A stretch of DNA of 64,000 nucleotides from Aurantiochytrium sp. KH105. Taxonomy: Eukaryota > Sar > Bigyra > Thraustochytrida > Thraustochytriidae. Made by a program: the position numbers and the translations under genes. The notes under the pieces are model-generated. The model searched no databases and was not told the origin of the DNA. It saw nothing but the letters and a program-made list of their open reading frames with translations. The stretch spans positions 20,584 through 84,583 of the forward strand of contig BGKB01000189.1 in assembly GCA_003116975.1 (NCBI GenBank), written 5' to 3'. Position 1 is the stretch's first letter, and the number at the start of each line of letters is the position of its first letter. Positions 29,001-36,884 of this stretch are shown here, piece after piece.

Positions 29001-29147
29001 GAGACCGCAATCACTGCAGCGGAGACACTGGCGATTGAGGCTTAACATGAATTTCCTACAGACAGCGCACTTGATGGGCTGCCGCATCACATTCCACGTG
29101 AAGGCGTGAAGGCTGGGCCCAGACTCTCCTGTCTCGCCGTTCTCCAT
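26097..29147 (-). CDS. C1-domain and C2-like multi-pass membrane protein (MCTP-like)
   Basis: A 1,016-aa frame from ATG 29147. Residues 14-65 form a C1 zinc finger: His14-x12-Cys27-x2-Cys30-x13-Cys44-x2-Cys47-x4-His52-x2-Cys55, then Cys65. C1 domains bind diacylglycerol or serve as atypical protein/lipid modules. A long acidic, Gln/Thr-rich disordered region (about 70-260) follows. Residues about 265-470 look like a C2 beta-sandwich (IGCLKVEVLDSKQI ... YVFDVLDLAGDLEMVLYKT ... SLGYVKLRVRTQL). Then comes an MCTP/PRT_C-like region: a helix before CSWDSPLLTLSSWLFAFLL, a membrane hairpin, a disordered Ser-rich loop, then NPYASTAVDILVICAGAIFS and a second hairpin. MCTP-type proteins tether ER to other membranes. 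Together with C1 this suggests a lipid-regulated contact-site protein, by inference. Confidence 0.72.
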   Translation of the reverse strand: MENGETGESGPSLHAFTWNVMRQPIKCAVCRKFMLSLNRQCLRCSDCGLSVHEACVDEAQSRAACSMDPSPKKKSREVGKPVTPIHAAQEPSEEGTASLPKLPPKPASLSSPPPPSSASETQAQETQDAQETQEAQRAQETHETQEQASVSTSTSPPPIVSEFLASVSAVATDSMEKLSNTSQSTDDESPENDKPAEKHDAKAESEEPEKSVHGDADDSKTVAADSQHVLESADEEDTEVDSDDSGDNAGFPVAKTQRRKRIGCLKVEVLDSKQIAKDGSRHFVDGELSRALGYSLALGATSYRSPRLDAIVRERAALRKEDNLKRLTSFPAAQQRISETPVWAPGEKYVFDVLDLAGDLEMVLYKTSGSMSLMNRRVLGQINIPVIDLLEGCEGWFEIFPRSKRFKKRRVRPAVPVIDKSGLDFPRMSLGYVKLRVRTQLCIKESSLWKLYIAQLHPLELKDSFRATYRSVKFKDSLESFTEIRRNAIRINIVRAYLYTHLVHGPCTLLDLVCSWDSPLLTLSSWLFAFLLIFVIPIWMYPLAMAISLILASRAYLEGQHLTMNWATVPRPAKKDLLRGRKVSQSAGDQTQRRSRWTSAAAAAATGSSSPKASSSTSPKRRTSTTKAFAAARTFFSSNSRSSRRSSASDLPTDDEEEEEEVGDEEIVTKFAGDNLKDAVHNNSAGDPAESDIAPDDIPNGSTSGSSHAAAVPHVSTTDDALPHANETGNSLEVDEETDVEDDDFAVQGESAAKPSSSVRELPSGHRFDRPEDGVFVRDDFAEDFFVWNHQISDPKRGLNLIERSTLAWRELRWVQELTCDIAEAGEKLSLTLSRANPYASTAVDILVICAGAIFSLVFYLRSYFPVIAQSALFGAYVLATSPPAIRSSLRPASGPANDARRQHLGAAGQTETKESASSEQLLLDWWDRLAALWARLATIDDVGHRFVSTMQRVRHEPELEAQLMSRPASRSSSTFSTERISRMLLSRKSPANAKSAASTVTRSSSSVSSSSLTEL

Positions 29148-29593
29148 GGTCACAGAAGGTCTCGCAGGATCCTGCTCTGCACCTTGAACAGCCTCGCACA
29201 GTCGCCAGAAAAGAGCTTCGCCAGGTCTCCCTCCACGAGCGCCCCGCGCTGCTCGAGCCTCGGCCGCGAAGGCTCCTCGCTCGTCTCGACGGCCTGGACG
29301 ATCTCCGTCAGTTCTCCTCTCCTCGCGTATCTTTCGCAGTGCTCTGCTCTCGGCAGCGCAGCGCCGCTCTTCTCGACGGCCGGTGCGTCGGTGGGTCGAG
29401 GCCGGGCCCGGGCTTCGCCTCGGGTCGGGTTGGACCGGGTTGGATTGGGTTGGATCAGCCGGGTCTGGCGCGAGTCGTGTCGCTGCGGCCGCTCGAGGTC
29501 TGCGCGCTGAGCAGGTCTGGGCTCGACGCGCCGCGCTGATGTCGGGGCTCTGTCCCTTATAACCTTGTGCTCCCTGTTGCCTAGTACCACGCG

Positions 29594-29664
29594 TCTCCCG
29601 TGATGTAATGGCAACATGGCTGACTTTGAATCAGCATCCCTGGGTTCGATTCCCGGCGGGAGAT
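29594..29664 (+). tRNA. tRNA-Gln (anticodon UUG)
   Basis: A full cloverleaf can be drawn: 7-bp acceptor stem (TCTCCCG / CGGGAGA, perfect), 4-bp D stem with a 7-nt loop containing GG, 5-bp anticodon stem GCTGA/TCAGC with loop CTTTGAA (anticodon TTG at 29627-29629), 4-nt variable loop, and T stem with one G-U pair around TTCGATT. No intron is present and no CCA is encoded, as expected of a eukaryotic nuclear gene. The B box (GGTTCGATTCC) is perfect; the A box has A instead of G at position 10. Position 1 is U paired to A72. The tRNA lies about 450 bp from the divergent C1/C2 gene. Confidence 0.95.
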
Positions 29665-29678
29665 TCATTGAGACGTTC

Positions 29679-29686
29679 TTTTTTTT
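29679..29686 (+). terminator. RNA polymerase III T-run
   Basis: A run of eight T lies 15 bp after the tRNA-Gln 3' end, followed by further T-runs, as expected for Pol III termination. Confidence 0.85.
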
Positions 29687-32415
29687 CTTTTTTTTTTCTC
29701 TCGTTTTCACAAGGCCTATGCAGGTATAGGTGCCTTTTTTTGGGCTGCGGCGTCCTGCGCAGGAATGATGAATCGAATCATCATCTCACCGACCGACAAA
29801 CATCATCATTCTCGAAAGTCCGCGTGGGTCAAGCAAGATGGTCTCGAAATGGCTAATGGCTGGCCGTGTCGAGCATGGGTGGAATACGCATAGATGAGAC
29901 GAATGCAGGAAACCGGCAAGATGGTGGTGGACGCCAAGCGCGTCTCTTCCGCCTCGAATGCCCACGCTTCCAAAAGGTCCGGTAACCCGAGGCGGGCTCC
30001 TCCTGACGCGAGTCTGGCGCAGCAAGAAAAAGGTCGCGGCGTAACGGTCGCCCGCGAGCGACCTGCCGACTGACCGCCCGACCAATCGATCCATCGAACC
30101 TTCCTACGCGAGACACAGACAACAGACAACAGTGGCGTGCACGTGAAGTGCGAGAGGGCTGGAGGGAGTGGCCGCCGTTCTGCGGCTGCGCTGCTACTTC
30201 TCGCGGCCGAAACTTATGTTTCTCTTTGGCTTTCTCGATGAGGATACTATAGGCTCACAGTCTATACAAACTGTGCAACGCGCTGCTTCCCTACCCTCTT
30301 CAACAACGTCAACAACAAGAACAACAACAATCATCTACGCCCGCACAGACGCACGCAGTCTTTTGTCGGTTCATCGGCCAGCCAGGACGGACACGGAAGG
30401 CACCGTTGGCTCTGCAGCCGACAACAGCCTTTTGGGGCAATGACAAACGACCCATGTCCAAGCACGCGCAAGCAAGCCCAAGCAAGCAGGATGCGCTCGA
30501 TTGTTTGGCCAACCAGCGGAGCTGGTTGACGGAGAAACTGCCTGGTCGATCACCATTCATTCATTCATTCATTCATTCGGCGAAGCATCGCTGGCCTACC
30601 TACTTCAGCTCCTCGACCTAGGATGCTCTCTTACCTTCATTCCCGGTCTCATTCTGGCAATCTACGCGCCTGCAGCTCCGCTTTGCTTTGCGACCTGGCG
30701 GGCTGTTTTATCTTCCATGGGACTCGAGCTCGTTCTCCTTTCCAACGGTTGCCGTGCGTGCGTACGTACGCATGAAGCCCACCCTCCTACCCAAGCAAGC
30801 ATAGAAAAGCACAAAGCAAAGCAAAGCAGGGCAGAGCAGAGCAAAGCAAGCTCATCCACCCCTTTTATCGTCCACCTCCACCTCGATCCTCATCTTCTTC
30901 CCCGCTTCCTCCATCTCCTTCTCCGCGTCCTTCTTCGCTGCCACCGCCCGATCGTTACACGTTGAGTAGGAAGAAACCCTGGGCGGCGAGATCTCCACAT
31001 CGCGGCGCATCGGCAGCGGCAACGTCTCCCGAGCCTCGGCATCGAAGCTCCGCCTCGCACCCGCGGTCTCGCATGTTCCTGGCCCGCGGGGAGGGCCCTT
31101 TTCCCGCGACATCGCCGCTCCTCCACGACGAGCTGCAGCGCCTTTCCGGCCGCGACTTTCGCGCGGCCTTCGCGCGTCTCGGGCGCGTCTTGGGCGCGGA
31201 AGTCCCCGGCAGTGATAGGCCAGATAACCCCACATATCTCCGCGCGTTAGCCCTCTTTCCAGGACGCCCCTTCGCGCCCGCGCCCGAGCCGCCCGAGCCG
31301 CCGCCCGAGCCGCCGCCCGAGCCGCCGCTTTAGCCCGAGCCCGAGCCCGAGCCCGGGGCCGGCCGCGGCTCCGCGTGGGCCGGCGGCGACGAGGTCCGGC
31401 GGGTCGCGGCCGCGGGAGGGAGGCAGGGAGGGGGGGTGTCAGTCCCGAGGAGGCGGCACGCGCCCGCCCAAGCGGCCTTTTTCTTTCAATCGTGCTCGCT
31501 TTCTTTCTTTTTCCTTCTTTCCTTCTTTCCTTCTTTCCTTCTTTCTTGCCTTCTCTCTCGCGCCCGCGCAGTCTTTCATCGCCGCGCCCGCGCAGTCTTT
31601 CATCGCCGCGCCCGCGGAGATCGTCGCGGAGCAGTTGTCGCTGCAGTTAAAGCTGCAGCTGTAGCTGCAGCTTGTCGCGGAGCGGGTCGTCGCGGCGCAA
31701 GTCGTAGAGCGAAGCATCTCCGTCTCCGGCGCCTTACGCAGACTCCAGAAGCGCACACAGCGCGCAGCGCGCAGCTCGTGCACAAGCTCGAGCTCGAGCC
31801 CGCGGAGCAGCCGCCACTGCAGGAGCAGTCGCCGGCGAGCGAGCCCGGGAGAGAGGAGCCGCGCTGCAGCAGCAGCAGGTCGCGGAGGGCTCGCCGGAGC
31901 GAGCGAGCGAGCTTCTTGGCCGCGGGCAAGAGGCGCTGGGGCCGCCGCCGATCACGAGGGAGCCCAAGCAGGCACGCAAAGCAGGCAAAGCAGCAAGCAG
32001 GGGTGATAGAAGTCGGCGAAAGCGAGCAGGCAGACCTCTCTCGCTCTCGCTCGCTCGCCGGCACGGGCGGAGACGGCGCGCGCGGCAGGCAGGCAGCAGC
32101 CTCGCGCGGGCTCGCGGGGGACGCGGAGCGGAAGGGGAAGGCGCGGCGCAGGCAGGTACGGAGGGGTGATTGAGTGGGTGATCGACTGATTGATTGATTG
32201 ATTGATTGGCGCGTGCAGGCAGCCTGGCAGCGTGCGGACGAGCGCGTGCGGGCGTACGTGCGTGCGGGCGGGCAGCGGGGCAGCGGGCGAGCGCGGCGGG
32301 CTGAGACGAAGTAGAGGCGCATCGAGTCGTTTGGTCGGTGGGTTGCTTGAGTGCCTTGGTCGAGCAAGGGATCCTGGACGCGAGGGGACGAGACAAGGAG
32401 GCGAGAGAAGACGAG
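29687..32415. other. 2.7-kb repeat-rich spacer
   Basis: No frame here is convincing. It contains (ATTC)n at about 30555-30578, AAGCA/AGAGC repeats at about 30795-30850, a GAGCCGCCGCCC repeat at about 31285-31335, (CTTT/CTTC)n at about 31496-31552, a 24-bp CAGTCTTTCATCGCCGCGCC-type duplication at about 31568-31612, a CTGCAG-rich palindromic stretch at about 31638-31680 and (GATT)n at about 32186-32206. The right part probably holds the promoter and leader of the calponin-homology gene. Confidence 0.5.
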
Positions 32416-34743
32416 ATGCCTCGTATCTCGCAGCCCGTGCCGAGGCATAAACCCACGGCGCCGCCCGCGACGAGGATGGAAATCGCTGCAGCTGTCGCGA
32501 GCGGTCGCGCTCGCTCAAGCATGCAATCCACCGCCAGTAGCGTCATGAGCCGAAAGAGGCAATCGCTCGATTCGCAGCAACCCCTGCAGCCTATTCGCTC
32601 GTTGGAGCGCAGCAGCCCGCGCAACAGCTTGGCGAATGACGAGATCCGTCACGATGACGAGTACTCGATCGCGACCTCGTCCGGAACCCCCGAGGAGCAA
32701 GTGGCCGGCTGGCTCGGACGCGTAACGCAATGCGTTATCCGACCCGAGTGCCTCTGCGAGGACCTCCTCGACGGCGTGGCCCTCTGCAGACTCCTGTCGC
32801 GCATCGATGGTAGCGGAGTCGAAGACTCCTTCCGCGAAGCACCGTCCACCAAGGAAGAGGCACAGCGCAATGTAGAAATGTTCTTTCGCGGGTGCCAGAC
32901 GCTTGGTCTGGCCGAGTGCATGGAGCTTTTCTCGTACAAGGACCTGCGAGCCAAACGCAAGGAGCTCGTCCTCGACGTCCTCGCGGGCATGGCGCACGAG
33001 CTAGATGGACCTTTCTGGTATCGCATCAAGTCTGGTGCCGAAGACCGGCCGTGGTTTTCTGGCGACGAGGACGAAGAAGAGGAGGTCGATGCGGACATTG
33101 GCGGCCTCGAGGAAGTCGACAGCGCCGAAGATTACCTGCCGCGAAAGAGATCGTCGCAGCATCGCTCCAACGGTGTTGGCTTTCGCGTCGACGAAGTGCC
33201 TGCAGATGACGATTATTATTATTATCAAGAAAGCGACGCAGGTGGCGACGACGAAAACGTATTCCGTCACCAAACGCCGCTGTCCGCGCCCACGCTCTCG
33301 GGCACGACCAAGACAAAGAAGAACCGTCAGGACAAGTACGGCGCCGGCGCAGAAGACTTTGAGGAGAATGGAGCGCCGGATCATCACGGCAAAAAAAAAA
33401 AGGACAAGCAGCAACGAACCAAGTCCGAGCCGATCATGCCCGAGGTGCGGGATAAAAATGCAGCAACAGCAGCAGCTGATGGGGCTGCGAAAAAGAAGAA
33501 AACCAAAAAGCAACCGCAACAGCTCAAGGTCGCTCCCGCCGAGGCTGTTCCTGATCACACAAACGGCACGGCCAAGACCAAAACCAAGACCAAGACCAAG
33601 GCCGTGTCAAAAGCCGATGCCGCATTGCCTGCGCGGAAGAGCGCTCGCCAGCAACGCCAGCATCAGGCAGAAGAGACACGAACGCAACGAGCCAAGGCCA
33701 AGTCTCTGTCCGCAGCCCGGGATGCCGCTGCTGCAGCCGCATTTGATGAAGCAGGTGAGTGGTTCGAACACAGCGCAAGCGAAGTTGACGAAGGAGCCAA
33801 GAATGGCAATTCAGCCCTTGCAAACGGAAGGTCGGGAAGAAGTGCATCAGCCTCAGACGAGCAGCAGCAAAGCTTTGCGACACGGACGCGGGCGCGGATC
33901 GCTGAATTCGCGGATCGCTTTGCGTCTCGACGTGCAGATACAGAAGAAGAGGCAGACGAAGATATGAAAATGCCCGCACCGCCCAAGCGAATGGCGTCCA
34001 AGGGTGTCATGGCTAACCCGATCATGCTCGCGCAAGTGCAAGAGGTGGACGACGAGGACGCTAGTGTCGACGACGAGGAATATCCCATCATCGTGAAGCC
34101 GCTGCCCAAGATCAATGTTATTCGATCCATGCCGCTGCAGCGGACGCGTGGCGCCTCCTACTCAAAGGGCGGACACGTCCTGTCTCAGCGTCGCGCTTCG
34201 CTCCGGCAGCTACGTAGTCGTCCAAAGGATGATTACTCCATGTCCATGACGTCTTCGTACACTTCGGCGTCGCCATCAGAGTACTCTTATTATACAGATG
34301 ACGACGAGGACATGACTGATGGCTCGAGCATGGACTACGACTGGGAGTCATCCTACTTTTCTGACTCCACCGACGCGCTCATGGAGTGGGACAGCGTATC
34401 CCGTAAAGGGCACGGCGGTCGCACGCGAATGTCGCGGGCCTCGCGCAAGGCGCGCCAAGGATCCACGCAGCGAAAAATGAGCAGCAAGCACGCTCTTGCA
34501 AAGCGAATGAAAGCCAAAGCGAACATGAAGACTCGCGCTGGTAAGACGCACGCCGGAAAGAGCGGCAAAAAGAAGGACAAGCACGCTGCTGTCTCGCTGT
34601 GCATGGGCATCGTTGGACTCCTCATGATGGCTTTTGCTGCTATCTTTACCATCGTTTTTGCTGAGGTCATTGGGATCATCAACTTTCGCGTCGGCGAGAA
34701 GCTCGGGCTGATCGAGCCGGCTCCCCCTGCATGGTTCTTTTAG
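32416..34743 (+). CDS. Calponin-homology domain protein with C-terminal membrane anchor
   Basis: 775 aa from ATG 32416 (MPRISQPVPRH); the frame is open further upstream only from a GTG. Residues about 95-195 form one calponin-homology domain: VAGWLGRVTQCVI, LLDGVALCRLLSRIDG, NVEMFFRGCQTLGL and LFSYKDLRAKRKELVLDVLAGMA. Such single domains bind actin, microtubules or signalling partners. Residues about 215-650 are disordered, with alternating acidic and Lys-rich stretches, a KKKTKKQPQQ patch and repeated KTKTKTK. A Tyr/Asp/Ser-rich stretch (SEYSYYTDDDED) follows near 620. The C-terminus has one strongly hydrophobic helix (about 730-752, CMGIVGLLMMAFAAIFTIVFA) followed by about 25 residues, so the protein should sit in a membrane with the CH domain in the cytosol. 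A role linking cytoskeleton to a membrane is inferred. Confidence 0.8.
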   Translation: MPRISQPVPRHKPTAPPATRMEIAAAVASGRARSSMQSTASSVMSRKRQSLDSQQPLQPIRSLERSSPRNSLANDEIRHDDEYSIATSSGTPEEQVAGWLGRVTQCVIRPECLCEDLLDGVALCRLLSRIDGSGVEDSFREAPSTKEEAQRNVEMFFRGCQTLGLAECMELFSYKDLRAKRKELVLDVLAGMAHELDGPFWYRIKSGAEDRPWFSGDEDEEEEVDADIGGLEEVDSAEDYLPRKRSSQHRSNGVGFRVDEVPADDDYYYYQESDAGGDDENVFRHQTPLSAPTLSGTTKTKKNRQDKYGAGAEDFEENGAPDHHGKKKKDKQQRTKSEPIMPEVRDKNAATAAADGAAKKKKTKKQPQQLKVAPAEAVPDHTNGTAKTKTKTKTKAVSKADAALPARKSARQQRQHQAEETRTQRAKAKSLSAARDAAAAAAFDEAGEWFEHSASEVDEGAKNGNSALANGRSGRSASASDEQQQSFATRTRARIAEFADRFASRRADTEEEADEDMKMPAPPKRMASKGVMANPIMLAQVQEVDDEDASVDDEEYPIIVKPLPKINVIRSMPLQRTRGASYSKGGHVLSQRRASLRQLRSRPKDDYSMSMTSSYTSASPSEYSYYTDDDEDMTDGSSMDYDWESSYFSDSTDALMEWDSVSRKGHGGRTRMSRASRKARQGSTQRKMSSKHALAKRMKAKANMKTRAGKTHAGKSGKKKDKHAAVSLCMGIVGLLMMAFAAIFTIVFAEVIGIINFRVGEKLGLIEPAPPAWFF

Positions 34744-34826
34744 TGATTTTGAAGAAAAGAAAAGAGATGAACAGAAAGGAAAGGAAAAGAATAGTAAAGA
34801 TGGAACTGAACTGACACGGGGCCAAC

Positions 34827-35108
34827 TCAGGAGGTCTGGCTTTTGGTCATTTGTCCAAAGGGGCTGATGAGCAGCGGAACGTGATAGTGGGACGCCGGAT
34901 CAGCGATCTCAAAAACGATCTTTACATAGGGGTAAAAACACTTGCGTCCCTGTTGCGCAAAGTACGCCGCTGTGTCAAAATGCAACTCGTACACGCTGTC
35001 CTTCTCCGGAGCCTGCTCCGCGTTGAGCAGCGGCGCGTCAAGACGACCATCTGCGTTCGTCGTCTGCGTCGTGATCATGCTCGTCTCGAAAGTCTTCGCA
35101 ACGAGGAT
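34827..35108 (-). pseudogene. Truncated 5-hydroxyisourate hydrolase (transthyretin-like) remnant
   Basis: Intact HIU hydrolases are about 110-120 aa and open the hydroxyisourate ring in purine breakdown. The frame here reads ILVAKTFETSM, then ITTQTTNADGRLDAPLL, YELHFDTAAYF, FYPYVKIVFEIADPASHYHVPLLISPFG, which is the C-terminal two-thirds of the family. It retains the TNADGR Arg and the HYHVPLL His. Missing are the N-terminal strand with the first catalytic His (HVLD region) and the C-terminal YRGS tetrapeptide: the frame ends QMTKSQTS instead. Upstream, a TAG at 35109-35111 closes the frame (it could also be a splice acceptor), and I find no HVLD-like exon in the 230 bp before the sulfotransferase gene. 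It is most likely a decayed or truncated copy; a spliced gene with a distant first exon is less likely because the adjacent DNA is occupied. Confidence 0.62.
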
Positions 35109-35342
35109 CTACTGTTCGCCGTGAAATGTACGTGCTCTTGGTCGGTGAAGTCGTTTGGCACGACAGCTGTGCAGGCCACATTCAAGTTGAAAATTGAACG
35201 CTGGCTCCGTTTTTGTTTCGGGACAACTAGAAAAGAGAAGAATTTATATAAAAAAAAGAGTACACGGTCATCATCATCATTTTGTTATCTGTCATGCGTT
35301 CTTCCCTTCTTGGAAACTCAGGCCAAAAGGCAGCCTGAGAAT

Positions 35343-36884
35343 TTACACAAGTGAAAGAGCGCCTTCCTCGGGTTTTCCGTCGTCTTCGGGTCGATCGGCG
35401 TGAATTTCCTCGCTCGCATTCGTTGTTGAATGGTTGTTGTTGTTGCTGTTGTTATTGCTGCTGTTGCTCCTGCCAGTCACATTGTCAACGTCGCTCCTCG
35501 CTTCGTCGACGGGTGCGTCGGGCTCGTGACCGCTGAGGTCAGAATCCTCTCTATAAGTAGGCCCATCAGCCTCTGTACCGGTACCTTGTGGACGCTGCGC
35601 ACAGTCCGAGGTAGACGAGCGCGCCGAGAGCGAAGACACGGAACTACCGGTGTCACACATATCGCCTCTGAAAACGGAGTCATCAAACACGACAACGACA
35701 GACTCGGGGGACTCTTGTGGCTGTCCACTGGATGACCGGCTATCCTTATTGCCGGCGCCAGGACGTCTTGCGCCTTCGTCGTGCTTGACAAAGTTGCCCG
35801 ACATGAACTTGGCACGAAGCTGCTCAAGTGTCTGGCTCGGTACCAGGTCATCGCGCTTAGGGATATTCGTCTCGTAGCCAAAGGTGACAAAGTCCATAGC
35901 GTACATGTCAATGACTTTGTCGAGAGTTGCTTGGTCATAAAGTGCGTACCAAGGCTGGGCGGTGGATCGCTTGTTTGTGTGTGGCATGTCACACAGAGCG
36001 CGCACGACCTTGGATGGCAGGTTCTTGTATCTGCTCTGGTACAGATCAGTCTGCGATCCATCGCGACGCTTAATAATCTTGAGGTCCTCCTGCTTGATGA
36101 CGTGCGGCACAAGCTGATGCCCGCAAAAATGTGTAAACGCGTGCATGGGCAGCACGTGGCAGTATACATCCCACTCTTCGGTGTTGCCCGTAGACTTGTA
36201 GACGTCAAGTTTTTTGCTCCAAACGTCGACAAACTGCGCAAACGACTCAAAGGGGTGCGTATTGTAGCGGTAGATGGAAACCATGCGGGACAGAGGGTTG
36301 CGCACGATGGCGAAGGCATCTTCGAGGTCGTCCGCCTTGACGAACCTTTTCCGCAAAAGCTTCTCTGCGGTATAGTGCATCAAGTAGCCATCGTAATTGA
36401 CGCCGTGCAGGTATTCGGGCGCGCCGCCAAAGCCCCACAGGTACTTGCCAAAGACGAGCAGACAGAATCGGCGCACGAATTCTCTACGGCCCATAATGCT
36501 GGCCGTCATGATAAAGGTTGAAGCCACAAAGGTGACGAGGCTGCAGGCCCAAAAGGAAATGGATAGTGGGGGCGGGCACCAGCGGTCTTCGCGACAGGCG
36601 GGAATCCCCCAGTGCGAGTCGGCAAAGTAGACAATCCACGCTGTGGTGAAGACGATGAGTGCGTACAGGTTCTCAAAGGAGACAAAGGCAAAGTTCGACT
36701 TTTCCAGCAGTCGATACCTGTAGAAAAAGTACAGCTGCCCGATCTTGTGGTACAGGTCCGTGGCTTTTCGCGCCTTTTGTTCGACCTTGAAGAGCTTCGT
36801 AAGGCTTGTGCCGCCGCATCGCGGTACGTGCACGAAGAAGAGCTTGCCATCGGCGCTCTCGCCGTCCTTGAGGAGCCAAGGCAT
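35343..36884 (-). CDS. Membrane-embedded sulfotransferase
   Basis: 513 aa from ATG 36884. A PAPS 5'-phosphosulfate-binding loop (FFVHVPRCGGTSLTKLF, residues 16-32) opens the protein, and the 3'-phosphate-binding segment (AFAIVRNPLSRMVSIYRYN) lies at 190-208. Downstream conserved pieces (LKIIKRRDG; PWYALYDQATLDKVIDMYAMDFVTFGYE) match carbohydrate sulfotransferase-2-type enzymes that act on glycans. Between the two cofactor motifs are two strong hydrophobic segments, about 66-88 and 107-131, with a third weaker one at about 138-150. So the enzyme has an internal hairpin instead of the usual N-terminal type II anchor. Residues about 385-513 are a disordered Ser/Asp/Asn-rich tail with an Asn-repeat stretch. 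Substrate unknown; sulfated exopolysaccharide synthesis is a plausible but unproven role. Confidence 0.82.
   Translation of the reverse strand: MPWLLKDGESADGKLFFVHVPRCGGTSLTKLFKVEQKARKATDLYHKIGQLYFFYRYRLLEKSNFAFVSFENLYALIVFTTAWIVYFADSHWGIPACREDRWCPPPLSISFWACSLVTFVASTFIMTASIMGRREFVRRFCLLVFGKYLWGFGGAPEYLHGVNYDGYLMHYTAEKLLRKRFVKADDLEDAFAIVRNPLSRMVSIYRYNTHPFESFAQFVDVWSKKLDVYKSTGNTEEWDVYCHVLPMHAFTHFCGHQLVPHVIKQEDLKIIKRRDGSQTDLYQSRYKNLPSKVVRALCDMPHTNKRSTAQPWYALYDQATLDKVIDMYAMDFVTFGYETNIPKRDDLVPSQTLEQLRAKFMSGNFVKHDEGARRPGAGNKDSRSSSGQPQESPESVVVVFDDSVFRGDMCDTGSSVSSLSARSSTSDCAQRPQGTGTEADGPTYREDSDLSGHEPDAPVDEARSDVDNVTGRSNSSNNNSNNNNHSTTNASEEIHADRPEDDGKPEEGALSLV

Noticed and set aside
30962..31333. Small frame ending in Pro-Glu-Pro repeats
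   Set aside because: TTG start and a tail made by a GAGCCGCCGCCC repeat; nothing supports translation.
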